From: Adiantum capillus-veneris
Lineage: Eukaryota > Streptophyta > Polypodiopsida > Polypodiales > Pteridaceae
Direction of reading: 5' to 3'
DNA: 64,000 nt
NCBI GenBank assembly: GCA_014529385.2
Contig: CM043964.1
Location: forward strand, 132,097,420-132,161,419
Shown: positions 53,271-63,256 of the stretch, piece by piece
How positions within the stretch are numbered: position 1 is the first letter of the stretch
How the letters are laid out: each line of letters starts with the position of its first letter
Notes under the pieces: model-generated
Databases searched by the model: none
The model's input: only the letters and a program-made list of their open reading frames with translations
What the model was told of the DNA's origin: nothing
Translations under genes and position numbers: made by a program

Positions 53271-54201
53271 TGTTAGAAGTTGGACACACCCCACGGCAAC
53301 TAACTACTCGAAAGATTATTATTTTTTGTAATTATTCATTTATTGAGGAAACCTGATTTTTCACCTTGTAAATATTGGGACTTACAAAAGTTTCCAGATT
53401 GTATCCCAGTTTTGATAGTTAGATGGAGTAGTTGGTTGATTTGGAACTTTAGGGTTTGAGAATTGTAAGGTATATAAACCACTTTTTGACCTTAATAAAA
53501 AACCTTTTGTCATTTTTAAAACGAGTTTTAAAGTCTGTGAGTGAGCGTACTGTGTACGAGAGAGAGTGTAAGCTTCATCTTGACGCTACGTGTGCAGCGG
53601 TTGTCGAAATTGAGTGCGGAGAAGTGTAGCGTGTTGCCCCCAACGAGAGCTATGCACCGATACCTACATTGCACGCGTACGGTCTGGATTTGTGAGGTCC
53701 TTCTACGAGCTTCATCTGGTGATTGGGTGAGCATATGTTGTCCGATTTTGCATTGCAGCATATCCATACGATCACATTGAGTAGAGCTACACATTAGGCA
53801 CTTTAGATTTCGGAAACGAAGACCTGCAAATTTCGGCGAGACATCCTACGTGATTTTGCAGGAGGTGTTTTGGGTTGGGGTTTTGGTTCATAGACCTTAG
53901 GGAGAGTGACCTATTGGTATTAGTAGGGTCTCCTTCAAGTTCTATGGTGTTTCAAGATTGTTTGATGGGTGGTCGGCTCTAGAAAGCATTGTAGGAAGTT
54001 TCCTCTTATACACTCTTGAAGGCTGTGACTTAGACAATTGGTAGAGACCTCTGTAGGAATTAGTTAGGAGTCGGTCGAGTGTAGGTTGACAACTTATGCT
54101 TGCTTCCACGCGCTTGCGGGTCGAGCTTCGTCCTTAGCTGACATTATATGTTAGGTGAGTTCTCGCTGTGCTGACATCCGTCGTGGCGTATCCGTCCAAC
54201 A
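53271..54201 (+). repeat. Element G 5' LTR
   Basis: The right end (GTCCAACA) is fixed by the primer site two bases later. The left end (TGTTAGAAGTTGG) is the best TG candidate but cannot be checked without the other LTR. It includes a TATA box and a single half-palindrome AGACATCCTACGTG at 53840. Confidence 0.6.
53471..53478 (+). promoter_or_regulatory. TATA box in element G LTR
   Basis: TATATAAA, a canonical plant TATA box, about 730 bp before the LTR end. Transcription would start some 30 bp downstream, giving a long R-U5 region. AATAAAAAA at 53493 may act as a poly(A) signal. Confidence 0.55.
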
Positions 54202-54202
54202 T

Positions 54203-54220
54203 TGGCGCTGCTGCCGGGAC
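54203..54220 (+). other. Primer-binding site, tRNA-Asp-like (element G)
   Basis: TGGCGCTGCTGCCGGGAC follows the LTR end. It resembles the sites of A and E, with a few differences from the tRNA-Asp complement. Confidence 0.72.
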
Positions 54221-54750
54221 GAAAACCTTAGGTAGGTGATCGAGACTAGTCCTTGAGGATAGGGATTTTTGGCTTGCCAAGAGTCTCGTTTTACATGTAG
54301 ATAGGATCAGAGGGTGGAAGACTCTCTAGGTCTTAGAGGGAGTCTAGGAAGCGTGTGTCTGGCCTAGATCCTTTGACTTAGGTAGATTTAGGTAGACTAA
54401 GATATTTTTAAGTATTAATTGAGTTCTTGAGTAGGAGTTGGAGTGGTAGAAGCGATGAGAAGAGAGCTTGAGAGTCCGGAGAGGCCAGAAAGCAACCAAA
54501 ACACCATTATCACCATTTCACATGATAAGTAGGAGTAGAGTAAGTAGGACATCATGATTCAGGATCTAGAGCACTTCATGCATGTATACTTGCTTGGTAA
54601 ATTCATCACAAGTTTGTAAAAGACGCAAAAAGACGCAAAAGTGTGGTTGAAAGCCTAAGTGAAGTCCAAAAGTTACTGTGAGTGTTTCTGATAGAGCTAC
54701 AGAGCATTAGGAGCATTTATGTCAGGAAATAAAATTCAGTTCAAGCCAGG

Positions 54751-54774
54751 AGACATCCTACGCGTAGGATGTCT
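54751..54774. repeat. 24-bp perfect palindrome, copy 1
   Basis: Arms AGACATCCTAC and GTAGGATGTCT around GC. The whole 24 bp is its own reverse complement, with ACGCGT at the centre. Confidence 0.95.
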
Positions 54775-55191
54775 ACAGGCTAATCTGGTGGGAATTTTTG
54801 GATTTTGAGTTGACAGTGTGTTCAGAAGGTGGGGTTTACCCTAATATCAAGTGGAAAGTGGAAATTTGGCCATATCTTGACAGGATAAGGCCAGATAGAC
54901 TCAAATTGCCAGACATCCTACCCAAATTGTGCCAAAGCATTATTTTAAGACCAAAACCATAAGATGGCTGCATAAGCATGTCTTACATGATATATGGAGT
55001 GACTGAGAGGGGTTTCACCTCATTTGGGTGAGAAAATTGGGTTCAAAGCAGACTTTAGCACTTTTGACTGAAAAAGGCAAGAACAGCTAAAATTGGGGAC
55101 TTTTGAAATCCAAACCAAATCTAAGCATACCACTGGGTTACTGACATCAAGAGGAAGCTGTGGGTCAAGTCTGGGGTCAAACAGGCCAAAA

Positions 55192-55215
55192 AGACATCCT
55201 ACGTGTAGGGTGTCT
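55192..55215. repeat. 24-bp palindrome, copy 2 (one arm change)
   Basis: Arms AGACATCCTAC and GTAGGGTGTCT around GT. The single arm change leaves a G-U pair if folded as RNA. Confidence 0.9.
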
Positions 55216-55316
55216 TCTGTGTGATTTTGGACTCCAAATCAAATTTTGAGTATACCAAAGTGATCAGCAACTCAAGGGGAGCCTGTGTTTTGAGTTTGAA
55301 GCCATTATGATGAAAA

Positions 55317-55340
55317 AGACATCCTACACGTAGGATGTCT
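55317..55340. repeat. 24-bp palindrome, copy 3
   Basis: Arms AGACATCCTAC and GTAGGATGTCT, both unchanged, around AC. Confidence 0.95.
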
Positions 55341-55592
55341 AAAGAAAGAAATTGAAGCTAGATACTGACTGTGAGCATAGCAAGGTGTTTTATAGCCTAA
55401 GGCAAGCCTCCAAGTCAATTTTGGTCCAAATTGGAGTTGGTTAGGCTGATCAAGATCAGCAACAGGCTGTCGAAACAGATTTTTGACTCATTGACCAGCT
55501 TATAGGTGTCCAAATCAAAAAGTAAAAACAGCTATGGGCTCAGCACATCAAGGGAAATCCACAGTGCAAAAATCCAGGCAAAACAAAGCAGG

Positions 55593-55616
55593 AGACATCC
55601 TACGCGTAGGATGTCT
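55593..55616. repeat. 24-bp perfect palindrome, copy 4
   Basis: Identical to copy 1, and also preceded by GG. Half-sites with only the left arm occur at 54911 and, in the LTR, at 53840. Confidence 0.95.
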
Positions 55617-56025
55617 ATTGGGGCTTATTGAAGAGAAAATTTGACTGGGCTCAGACAGTGAGATTCCATTTGGCTTAAGGATTCCATAACTTCTTTCAGA
55701 AGTGAATTTGGACCTTGTTTGTCCATTTGACGGAGCAAAGACTGAATTCAGACTTTTTCACGTAAATTGACCAACATCCAAGGGAAGTACAGTTCCAGAT
55801 AGGCAGACCTAATCCAGAACATCAGCAGTGTATAAAATACAGTAGTGGTTGAGATTAACTCTCCAATTATACCAATCATTACTAAGATAACCTCTAGCAA
55901 ATAAATGCTTTGGTTGGATTGCCGAAATTAAACGCTTGTGTATAGGTATATTCATCAACAAAGCAAGAAGTTGTGCGGAAACTGATCCTTTGCCAGGTGA
56001 GTGGTTGGATTTGTGATAAATTGCA

Positions 56026-56982
56026 TTGATAAGTTTGATGAATTTAAGATCAGGAAGATACATTGTTAGAGACCAGAAGGTGGCAGGTGACCAAGCTAGC
56101 TTAGTGTCCACCGAGGAGAGTGTAACTCAGGCAAGGCTAGATCCGCTAGCACCGATTATTGAGGACGGTAGTGATACTGACACTTCGTCAGACAAATCTT
56201 TCTTTATGATGGGTAGTCAACAGCCAAAAGGTTTCACCTATGATGGACCAATGGCAGGAGGAAGCACCTCCCTAAATCCTTTGAATGATTCCAAGCTCAC
56301 TGTGATCTTCTTAGAGGGAACAAACTCGAGGGGAGCCATAGTCTATTCTGACTATTAAGGACGCAAGTGCATTTGTATCGAAGAGAGGTCGGCTCAGAGA
56401 TTGGAGATAATCCGAGTCTATGATGATGGAGACAGATTCCGAAACGAAAAGGGAAACCACCATCTAATAGTCAGTAACCCTGAAGATTACAACATATATG
56501 GAGATAATGTGGCGAAAGGGAAAATGGTTTCAGAAGCACAAGAACCGCCACCAAATATTGATCAGCCCGGAGCTATTTTTATATATGACAAGAAAACAAC
56601 CAGGGTTCCAACTTATAATGAGAACGTGGGAATCTACAAGCATGAGAGTGAGGGTATAATCGCTTACTTTCGCAGCAAAGAACCATACTTAAACGAATTG
56701 AGAAAAGACAAGGTTCTTTACTTATTCTCTTATGAAACTGCTATGGGGAAGGGTATAGTTTTTGTTGATAGATACGGGCGAGAATACCAGCGTATTCTCC
56801 CAGAGGAGGTAGAAAGGGCAACAGTTCTAGGAGCATCAGCATATGCCCCTGAGGAAGTGCCAAGAGCCACCTACACCCCAAGTAAGTCGACGAATCCTTT
56901 TTCAGAAGATTATGATGCTACTTCACATTCCACCCAACCGCAAGCATTCAACAACCAAAACCAACCAGCAAACCAGCCATAA
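56026..56982 (+). pseudogene. Element G gag N-terminal part
   Basis: Frame 1 starts MISLMNLRSGRYIV and continues past one stop (56356-56358) through LEIIRVYDDGDRF and YLNELRKDKVLYLFSYE to a Gln/Asn-rich end at the stop 56980-56982. It is the poorly conserved N-terminal gag of Tat-like elements. The function is to organise gag assembly; no named domain is seen. Confidence 0.7.
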
Positions 56983-57012
56983 CTGCAGGCATGGCTTAGA
57001 CAGAGTGCAACA

Positions 57013-57732
57013 ATGGAGCAAGACCAAAACCGAGATGGTTATCAAGCCGCACAAGGGTTAAGGGATTTGCAAGAACCACCACTCTATTTAAGGTATCAAG
57101 GAGAGAGTAAGCCAAAGACTCAAGGGTCAACCGAGCCTGGACGACCACCCTTAGAACGAGTTCGAAGAGATGAACCAGCTCCGGCAAGAACTGTTAGAAA
57201 TTATGGCTTAGGAGAACCACTGGGAGAGGAACCAGCCTACTACCGAAGACCTGAGGAGGTATATCGATTAGGACATGGAGATCCAATGATGAGGTTTGTA
57301 GACAATCAGAGAATTAGACCTTCTCAATTGCAAAAATGGGTAAACAAGAAATACACAGGAAGCAGAGACCCAAGAGATCATGTAGCAGCCTTTCTGCGTG
57401 TAATTAGAGCCGAAGAGGTGTTAGACTTTCCTACCCAATTTGCAGGGTTTGGACTAACCCTAGAGGATGACGCTGCTACTTGGTTTGACTCTGTAGAGTG
57501 TAGAGACTTTGAGTCTATGGAGGAAGTGTTTGACGAGTTTATCGAGGAATTCTCACAAAGGCGAATAGCTCATAATACAGTCTCACAAATCCATAAATTC
57601 AAACAGAAAGATGGGGAATCTGTACGAAAAGCAGCCCTAAGACTAAAAAGATATGTTAAGTTATGTCCGGTGGAAGAACTGCCAACTCAGTCCAGACTTA
57701 TGCTTATATTTATCCAAGGACTAAGGAATTAG
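57013..57732 (+). CDS. Element G gag capsid (239-aa open stretch)
   Basis: Same frame as above. The capsid core reads DPRDHVAAFLRVIRAEEVLD, GLTLEDDAATWFDSVECRDF, FIEEFSQRRIAHNTVSQIHK and DGESVRKAALRLKRYVKL, the retrotransposon gag (Retrotrans_gag) pattern. It ends in a TAG after FIQGLRN; the family normally continues there, and the frame indeed resumes at once. It is part of a polyprotein, so its Met is not a real start. Confidence 0.85.
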   Translation: MEQDQNRDGYQAAQGLRDLQEPPLYLRYQGESKPKTQGSTEPGRPPLERVRRDEPAPARTVRNYGLGEPLGEEPAYYRRPEEVYRLGHGDPMMRFVDNQRIRPSQLQKWVNKKYTGSRDPRDHVAAFLRVIRAEEVLDFPTQFAGFGLTLEDDAATWFDSVECRDFESMEEVFDEFIEEFSQRRIAHNTVSQIHKFKQKDGESVRKAALRLKRYVKLCPVEELPTQSRLMLIFIQGLRN

Positions 57733-58437
57733 GATCTCCAGAAAGACTTACATATAAAGAGGAGCACGACGTTGAATGAGTTGACCAAGGAGGCTCTTTA
57801 CCTTGTGGACAATTGTGCGGTCTACAAAGAGGGGGAGTTCAAGGACCTTGACGACGATTCATCTTCACAACAAAGTGGAAGCAATTCTTCTAAGACAGCA
57901 CCGAAAGGAGAAGTAGCTGTAAACCAAAAGCAGCTTGTAGATGAAGTGCTAAAAAATATTAACTTGTATGCCAAACCCCAGGCTAAACATCCCAAGTCGT
58001 GTGCTATTGAACAAAAATGGACAAACCATGGGACCCAGGAATGTTATTATAACAAGGGATATGTGAGAGAGAGACCTTACGCTCCCCAAGCTCATGTAGC
58101 TTCCCCTCAAGCTCCACCAATGCCTAGATATCGAGCAGGCAACCTACCAGGACCTGTAGGTGTAGAAAGACCACAACCAGTGTTGGGGCAACAACCACCC
58201 CTACCAGGATTACGACCAATCGATATAAGATACACACCAACCGTAACCGAATCAGAGGATAAGGCTTTGGTGCCTATGCATGCATATAAAGATCCCAATG
58301 GATATGCGGCAAACCCTGTCTATTATCCACCGGATGAACCCTTGACACCATAACCATGGAGCATGATAGGAAGTACAGGACCACCAACAACTGCACAGGC
58401 AGTAGGAGAAGGGAGATATAGCTTAGATGAATGAACA
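57733..58437 (+). pseudogene. Element G gag linker
   Basis: In frame with capsid. TLNELTKEALYLVDNC follows the stop, then a Ser-rich acidic patch, CAIEQKWTNHGTQEC (a knuckle-like motif with altered spacing), and a Pro-rich tail. Stops at 58351-58353 and 58432-58434 separate it from the next piece. Confidence 0.7.
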
Positions 58438-60267
58438 TTGTTGCTCATAGCCAACGGAGGCATGGGTGGACAGAGACATGCATATCAACAAAGAGGAGCT
58501 CAAGGAGCACCTCAACAACCCAAGGGATCCTGCTACAAGTGTGGTGGAGACCATTGGCTAAGAGACTGTCCTCATGATGAAATCATTAGAGTCAACGCAT
58601 ATTGCACCGAGTGTGGAGTTACCCATTTGATTCTCGATTGCCCTAAAAACCCTAGCAAAGGAGCAAAAACCACCTTGAACATGCTAGAAACAGTACCTTC
58701 TAGTGGAGGGTCAAAAAATGAAACAATTATACCTATTCAGGCAGTAACACGAGCCCAAGCTCAAAGAATGACGAACCAACCCATAGTTGAAGAGCCAAAA
58801 ACCGATGCCCAGAGTTCAGAAATGAAAAATCAGAGAAGCACTTGGAAAGCTAGAAAAGCGCGCATGAAATCCAGGAAAGAACGAGAGCAAACAGCTCTAT
58901 CCGAGGAGTTGAAACATACAAAGGATAGATTAGAGCAGTTAGAGGATCTAGCTAGCTTAAGCTCACACACCACGGCAACCATAGCACCCAAGGAAATAGC
59001 AGAGTCCAAAAGTGCAGGATCAGGAGGATCTGTACTGGCAGACAAGGTAAATGAGCAGTTGGATGCGCTTCTAAAGGCTTATGAAGCCAGACTCAAAAAG
59101 AACCAAACCCAGGAGCAAAGGTGGATGACTTATCCATATGCGGAAATAGAAAAACAAAGGCTGGAAATGTGTAAAAGGACGATTGAAACAACTCAATCAT
59201 TGATGGAAGACCCGTTGGGTAAACCTGCAAATTGGCATGAGGCACCAGCTCTAAGCCCTATCCAACCAACTTTAGAGGAACAAGTAGAAACAAAGGAAAG
59301 ACTCACTAATGCCTATGAGTCCAGAGGAGAGCCTATCATAGTGCCAAATACAACAGATGAGGCAAGTGAAGGGTTCCAGCCTAAAACATTGACAGAAATG
59401 GGTAAGGACTGTAACGGTCTAGACGATCTGTGGAAGCAAATCCGTGAGGCCAATGAGGCTAATAGGATGAGTAACCACATGAATAGCACGAGAAAAGAGA
59501 AGAATGTAATCTTACCTCCTATTGAAGAATTTGAGGCAAGGTCACAAATGAACTTTGAGATACATTCACAAGGGGGAGACCAAGGATCAATTAGTTCAGG
59601 GCATAGCCAACCAGACTCGCTGAGAACTTTACCCTCTTATCTAGGAGAGTATGAAGCCAAGTCGGAAGTGAGAGCAATCCCATCTCAAAGACTTTCTTCT
59701 AACAAAGGGATGGATTCGCAAGGATTGATTGAGTTATTGTCCACCCCGGTGGCATGCATAATCACATTAGCAGAACTCCTAAGGTTACGGCTAAACATGT
59801 GGACCACAATAGGTAAATGCCTAGAAAAATTTGGAGTGAAAGACCCCACCTTGAGGCTACAGGAAGGGATTAGAGAGTTGGACATGCCTCAACTAAACAC
59901 TAGGCCAGTACCATTAAACAAGGTTGGAGAGTATTGTGAGGGAGAAGATGGAAACACCACGCTACCAGTAGAATTCCAAGGAGTGGTTTCCAAAGCTATT
60001 CTTGACAGTGGAGCGGGAGTTGCTATCGCCACCAAGGAAATCTGGAAAAAATGGGAAAAACCAGCTTTAAGAGCTACCAAAATGAAATTGCAATTGGCAG
60101 ATGGGTTCATGGAGAAGCCTCTAGGACTCTTAGAAAAAGTGATTGTCACTTCGTGCGGGATCGAGTATGAGCATACATTTGCAATAGTCGATTTCGACAA
60201 AAAGAACAATTATGAGATCATCTTGGGAAGACCATTCATGCGACAATTGAAGACGGTCCAAGATTAG
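58438..60267 (+). CDS. Element G gag zinc knuckles and protease (609 aa)
   Basis: Two CX2CX3HX4C knuckles, CYKCGGDHWLRDC and CTECGVTHLILDC (aa 32-70), would bind the RNA. A charged coiled-coil-like region follows (RKARMKSRKEREQTALSEEL to about aa 170). After a long acidic linker comes the aspartic protease: AILDSGAGVAIATKEIWKKW (about aa 520) and YEIILGRPFMRQLK. The active-site Asp-Ser-Gly is intact. It ends in TAG 60265-60267, with the frame continuing. Confidence 0.88.
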   Translation: MLLIANGGMGGQRHAYQQRGAQGAPQQPKGSCYKCGGDHWLRDCPHDEIIRVNAYCTECGVTHLILDCPKNPSKGAKTTLNMLETVPSSGGSKNETIIPIQAVTRAQAQRMTNQPIVEEPKTDAQSSEMKNQRSTWKARKARMKSRKEREQTALSEELKHTKDRLEQLEDLASLSSHTTATIAPKEIAESKSAGSGGSVLADKVNEQLDALLKAYEARLKKNQTQEQRWMTYPYAEIEKQRLEMCKRTIETTQSLMEDPLGKPANWHEAPALSPIQPTLEEQVETKERLTNAYESRGEPIIVPNTTDEASEGFQPKTLTEMGKDCNGLDDLWKQIREANEANRMSNHMNSTRKEKNVILPPIEEFEARSQMNFEIHSQGGDQGSISSGHSQPDSLRTLPSYLGEYEAKSEVRAIPSQRLSSNKGMDSQGLIELLSTPVACIITLAELLRLRLNMWTTIGKCLEKFGVKDPTLRLQEGIRELDMPQLNTRPVPLNKVGEYCEGEDGNTTLPVEFQGVVSKAILDSGAGVAIATKEIWKKWEKPALRATKMKLQLADGFMEKPLGLLEKVIVTSCGIEYEHTFAIVDFDKKNNYEIILGRPFMRQLKTVQD

Positions 60268-61533
60268 GGTTACGACCACATATACCTCAGACATGGCGAG
60301 ACAACAACTAAAATACAACTGAAAGACCATAGTTACAAAGATGTGAACCAAACACCTGTGGAGGAGTTTGATCCAGCTACAGTAGCAGGATCGGAACTCC
60401 CGTCATGGTTAGGGCAACAAAAAGAGCTATGGATGTGCGGAGCTTCACATTGTGGAAGCTTAAGAAAGGAGGAATGCGTCTTAGAAAGAGCGATAGAGGA
60501 CAAGGAGTATATTCCGAAACCTTTCCCTGAAGATGCCTTGGAACCTCTAGAATGGGAACACATACTAGCAACATTGGATGTCTGTACCATTACAGATAGT
60601 CCAACAAAAAAATTTTGCGATAAGGATGGCTATGATGTGCTATCCTACTACATGGTAAACATTATACCAAGAGAAGATGAGACGATAGAACCACCAGGAC
60701 AAAAAGAGTTTTATAACTCCTCTGAAAATCTGGAAGTATATGATGATGCAGATAATGAGTGTTCAGACACATCAAGTGAGCATGGAAGGGAAATCGAGAA
60801 TATCAAGTTTTATGATTTTGCTAATCAGCACCCTAGATGCCAGGAACACTATAGGAGGAAACGAGCAGGAAACAAAGTGAGAGAGAACCTGATGCCCAAG
60901 ATAAAAGGTAAAACCCACTATTTGATGCTTGTAAAAGCAGAGGATTGTGTAAAAGATCACATATCAGGAAGATTCTCAAAAGAACGAAGGGAAAGAACGT
61001 GAGAGGAAATAAAACAGGAAAGAAAAGCTAAAACAGAAACAAAATCACAAAAATAAAAAAAAGAAACAACAAAAGACCAGGAGTGGACCAAACTAGAGCG
61101 TAAACAGAAATATCAAGAACTGAAACGGTCTTTACGTGAGACATGGACTATGGAAGAAGATAGTGATGGTAAAGTGGAGTAAGAGAAAGGAAACATGAAT
61201 GTACCATCACACTCTCGAAAATTTACCAATCAGGACAGAAAAATCATCATGAGGTCACCAATCAGGGAAAGAACCAACCAAGAATCTTATGATGGGCCTG
61301 AAAATGCAAAAAGAATAGACCTCGCGGAACCAGGTGAAAAGCCTCAGCCGGTCTATATAGCAAACGATTTAGAGCCTGAAGAAGAAGAACGGCTAACACA
61401 ACTTCTCAAGAAGTATATAGATGTGTTTGCATGGTCCTTTAAAGACCTCAAGGGAGTTGATTCATCGATATGCCAACATACAATTCCTTTGAAATCATAT
61501 GCAAAACCTAGCAAACAACAAAGAAGAGATTGA
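60268..61533 (+). pseudogene. Element G protease-RT linker and start of RT
   Basis: Frame 1 continues through PLEWEHILATLDVCTITDSP (a region matched in E by VHLAATIDTW), a basic repeat-like Lys/Glu stretch with several stops (60900-61190), then AEPGEKPQPVYIANDLEPEE and VFAWSFKDLKGVDSSICQHT, the entry to RT. At about 61500 the frame changes. Confidence 0.78.
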
Positions 61534-62263
61534 TAAGCTGATGGAAGCTGAATTTATCTATGAGATTGAACATACAGATTGGGTGTCACCCATTGTGGTA
61601 GTTCCCAAAAAGAATGGAAAACTGCGAGTGTGTGTAAACCTCAAAAAGGTAAATGTAGCCACCATAAGGGATAATTATCCCTTGCCAATCACAGAACATG
61701 TACTTGAGCGGGTGGCCGGGAAACGGACTTTTTCCTTTCTGAATGGGTTTTTAGGATACAACCAACTGGCGATAGCAAGGGAGGATCAACACAAAACAGT
61801 GTTTGCCACAGAATGGGGAATTTATGCGTATCGAGTTATGCCGTTTGGCTTAACTAATGCTCCACCCACCTTCCAAAGGTTAATGACGCACGCGTTCAAA
61901 GAATACCTAAGAATATTCTTAGAAATTTACATGGATGATCTTTGTGTACACTCTCTTCTACGAGAGGAACATATTGACCATTTGCAAAAGGTCTTTGAAA
62001 AATGGAGGACATATCGAATCTATCTTAACCCGAAAAAGTGTATATTTATTGTTAAGCAAGGCCGCATCTTAGGACACATTGTCTCAAGAAATGGCATAAC
62101 CACTAACCTAGACAAAGTCAAAGTCATTGGAGACCTACCCAGGCCTACTAATGCGAAACAAGTGCAATCCTTCATGGGATACTGCGGATATTATCGAAGA
62201 TTCATATACATGTATGCGGTTATCGCACAACCTCTGTATCATTTGCTAGTCAATTTCGATTGA
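61499..62263 (+). CDS. Element G reverse transcriptase (254-aa open stretch)
   Basis: Frame 2. RT motifs in order: WVSPIVVVPKKNGKLRVCVN, NYPLPITEHVLERVAGKRTF, FGLTNAPPTFQRLMTHAFKE, catalytic YMDDLCVHS, LNPKKCIFIV and FMGYCGYYRRFIYMYAV. Compared with E, a short piece between KPSKQQ and EEIDKL is missing together with the frame shift. Ends at TGA 62261-62263, with the same frame going on into RNase H. Confidence 0.9.
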   Translation: MQNLANNKEEIDKLMEAEFIYEIEHTDWVSPIVVVPKKNGKLRVCVNLKKVNVATIRDNYPLPITEHVLERVAGKRTFSFLNGFLGYNQLAIAREDQHKTVFATEWGIYAYRVMPFGLTNAPPTFQRLMTHAFKEYLRIFLEIYMDDLCVHSLLREEHIDHLQKVFEKWRTYRIYLNPKKCIFIVKQGRILGHIVSRNGITTNLDKVKVIGDLPRPTNAKQVQSFMGYCGYYRRFIYMYAVIAQPLYHLLVNFD

Positions 62264-62740
62264 ACCGAGGAGTGTGAAACCTCATTCCAAAAGTTGAAGG
62301 AAAACCTTATATTAGCACCTGTACTTAAAGCACCAGATTGGGAAAAGATATTCCATGCTCACATTGATGCTTCTGCATATGCAATTGGAAGTATCCTGGC
62401 TCAACCTGGAGACGGAACAATGGATTTTCCAGTTTGTTATGCAAGCCGATAGTTAAATAGTACGAAAAAGAACTACACAACCACCGAACAGGAAGGGTTA
62501 GGAATGATTTATGTTGTAAAGAAATTTCGGCATTATTTGCTCACAAACAAATTTGTGTTCTTCACAGATCATCAAGCTCTTTTGTATCTGGTAAATAAAC
62601 CATGCAATACAGGGAGAATTGTACGCTGGTTTATTATATTGCTAGAGTTTGATTTCACAGTGGTGGTCAAAAAGGGTAAAACTCATCTACGAGCAGATCA
62701 TCTTTCAAGGATACACAACGGGGAAGCTCCTGAAGGAGTA
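62264..62740 (+). pseudogene. Element G RNase H
   Basis: Catalytic residues are visible: HIDASAYAIGSILAQ (Asp), TTTEQEGLGMIYVVKKFRHY (Glu), FFTDHQALLYL (Asp) and LRADHLSRI (Asp). One TAG (about 62450-62452) interrupts it after CYASR. A second, archaeal-type RNase H as in some Tat elements is not seen. Confidence 0.85.
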
Positions 62741-63256
62741 GATGATGACATACCAGATGCTTATCTTTTCAATGTTGAAATGGTACCCAAATGGTCTCAA
62801 GAAATTGTTAGCATTCTTTCCTTTGGAAGTAGATTTGATAATATGGAGTACAGATCCAAACAACAAACAATTCGACAAACAAAAAACTTCCAGTTGATAG
62901 CAGGACGGCTGTATCATCTAGGATCGGACCAAATCCTACGATTATGTATAAATCCGGGAGAATTCGAGTGCTACCTTGAAGAAGCACATGTCCAGGATTG
63001 TGCATTTCATTGTTCAACAGTGAAAACACACCAGAGACTAAAACAATTAGGGGTTTATTGGTCAACTATGTATGCGGATACACATTCTTATGTTACCAAT
63101 TGTACTATATGTAGTGCCAAACGACCAGTGGATCACGCGATATTGTTTCAGGTAAACATTGCACCTACATGGAGTCAATATATCATTGATTTCTTAACCA
63201 CCAAGACGTTCCCTGAGAACATCACAAGAGCACGGAAAAGGGCTATAGAGCTGTAA
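62741..63256 (+). pseudogene. Element G first zinc-binding (H2C2-like) module before integrase
   Basis: Reads KWSQEIVSILSFGSRFDNME, NFQLIAGRLYHLGSDQILRL, LEEAHVQDCAFHCS and VTNCTICSAK. The His-X(3-7)-His and Cys-X2-Cys pattern is that of the integrase N-terminal zinc domain, but a second such module follows immediately. Ends with TAA 63254-63256. Confidence 0.75.

Larger units (their letters stand above)
54221..56025 (+). other. Element G leader with degenerate repeats
   Basis: 1.8 kb without a long frame. From about 54740 to 55620 it holds loose repeats of 120-280 bp, each marked by AGACATCCTAC and by phrases such as CAAGGGGAGCCTGTG, CAAGAGGAAGCTGTG or CAAGGGAAATCCACAG. The palindromes are entered separately. 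Confidence 0.7.

Noticed and set aside
54751-55616. CRISPR-like array (short palindromic repeats with spacers)
   Set aside because: Spacing is irregular (about 100 to 420 bp), the setting is a retrotransposon leader in a eukaryote, and no cas genes exist.
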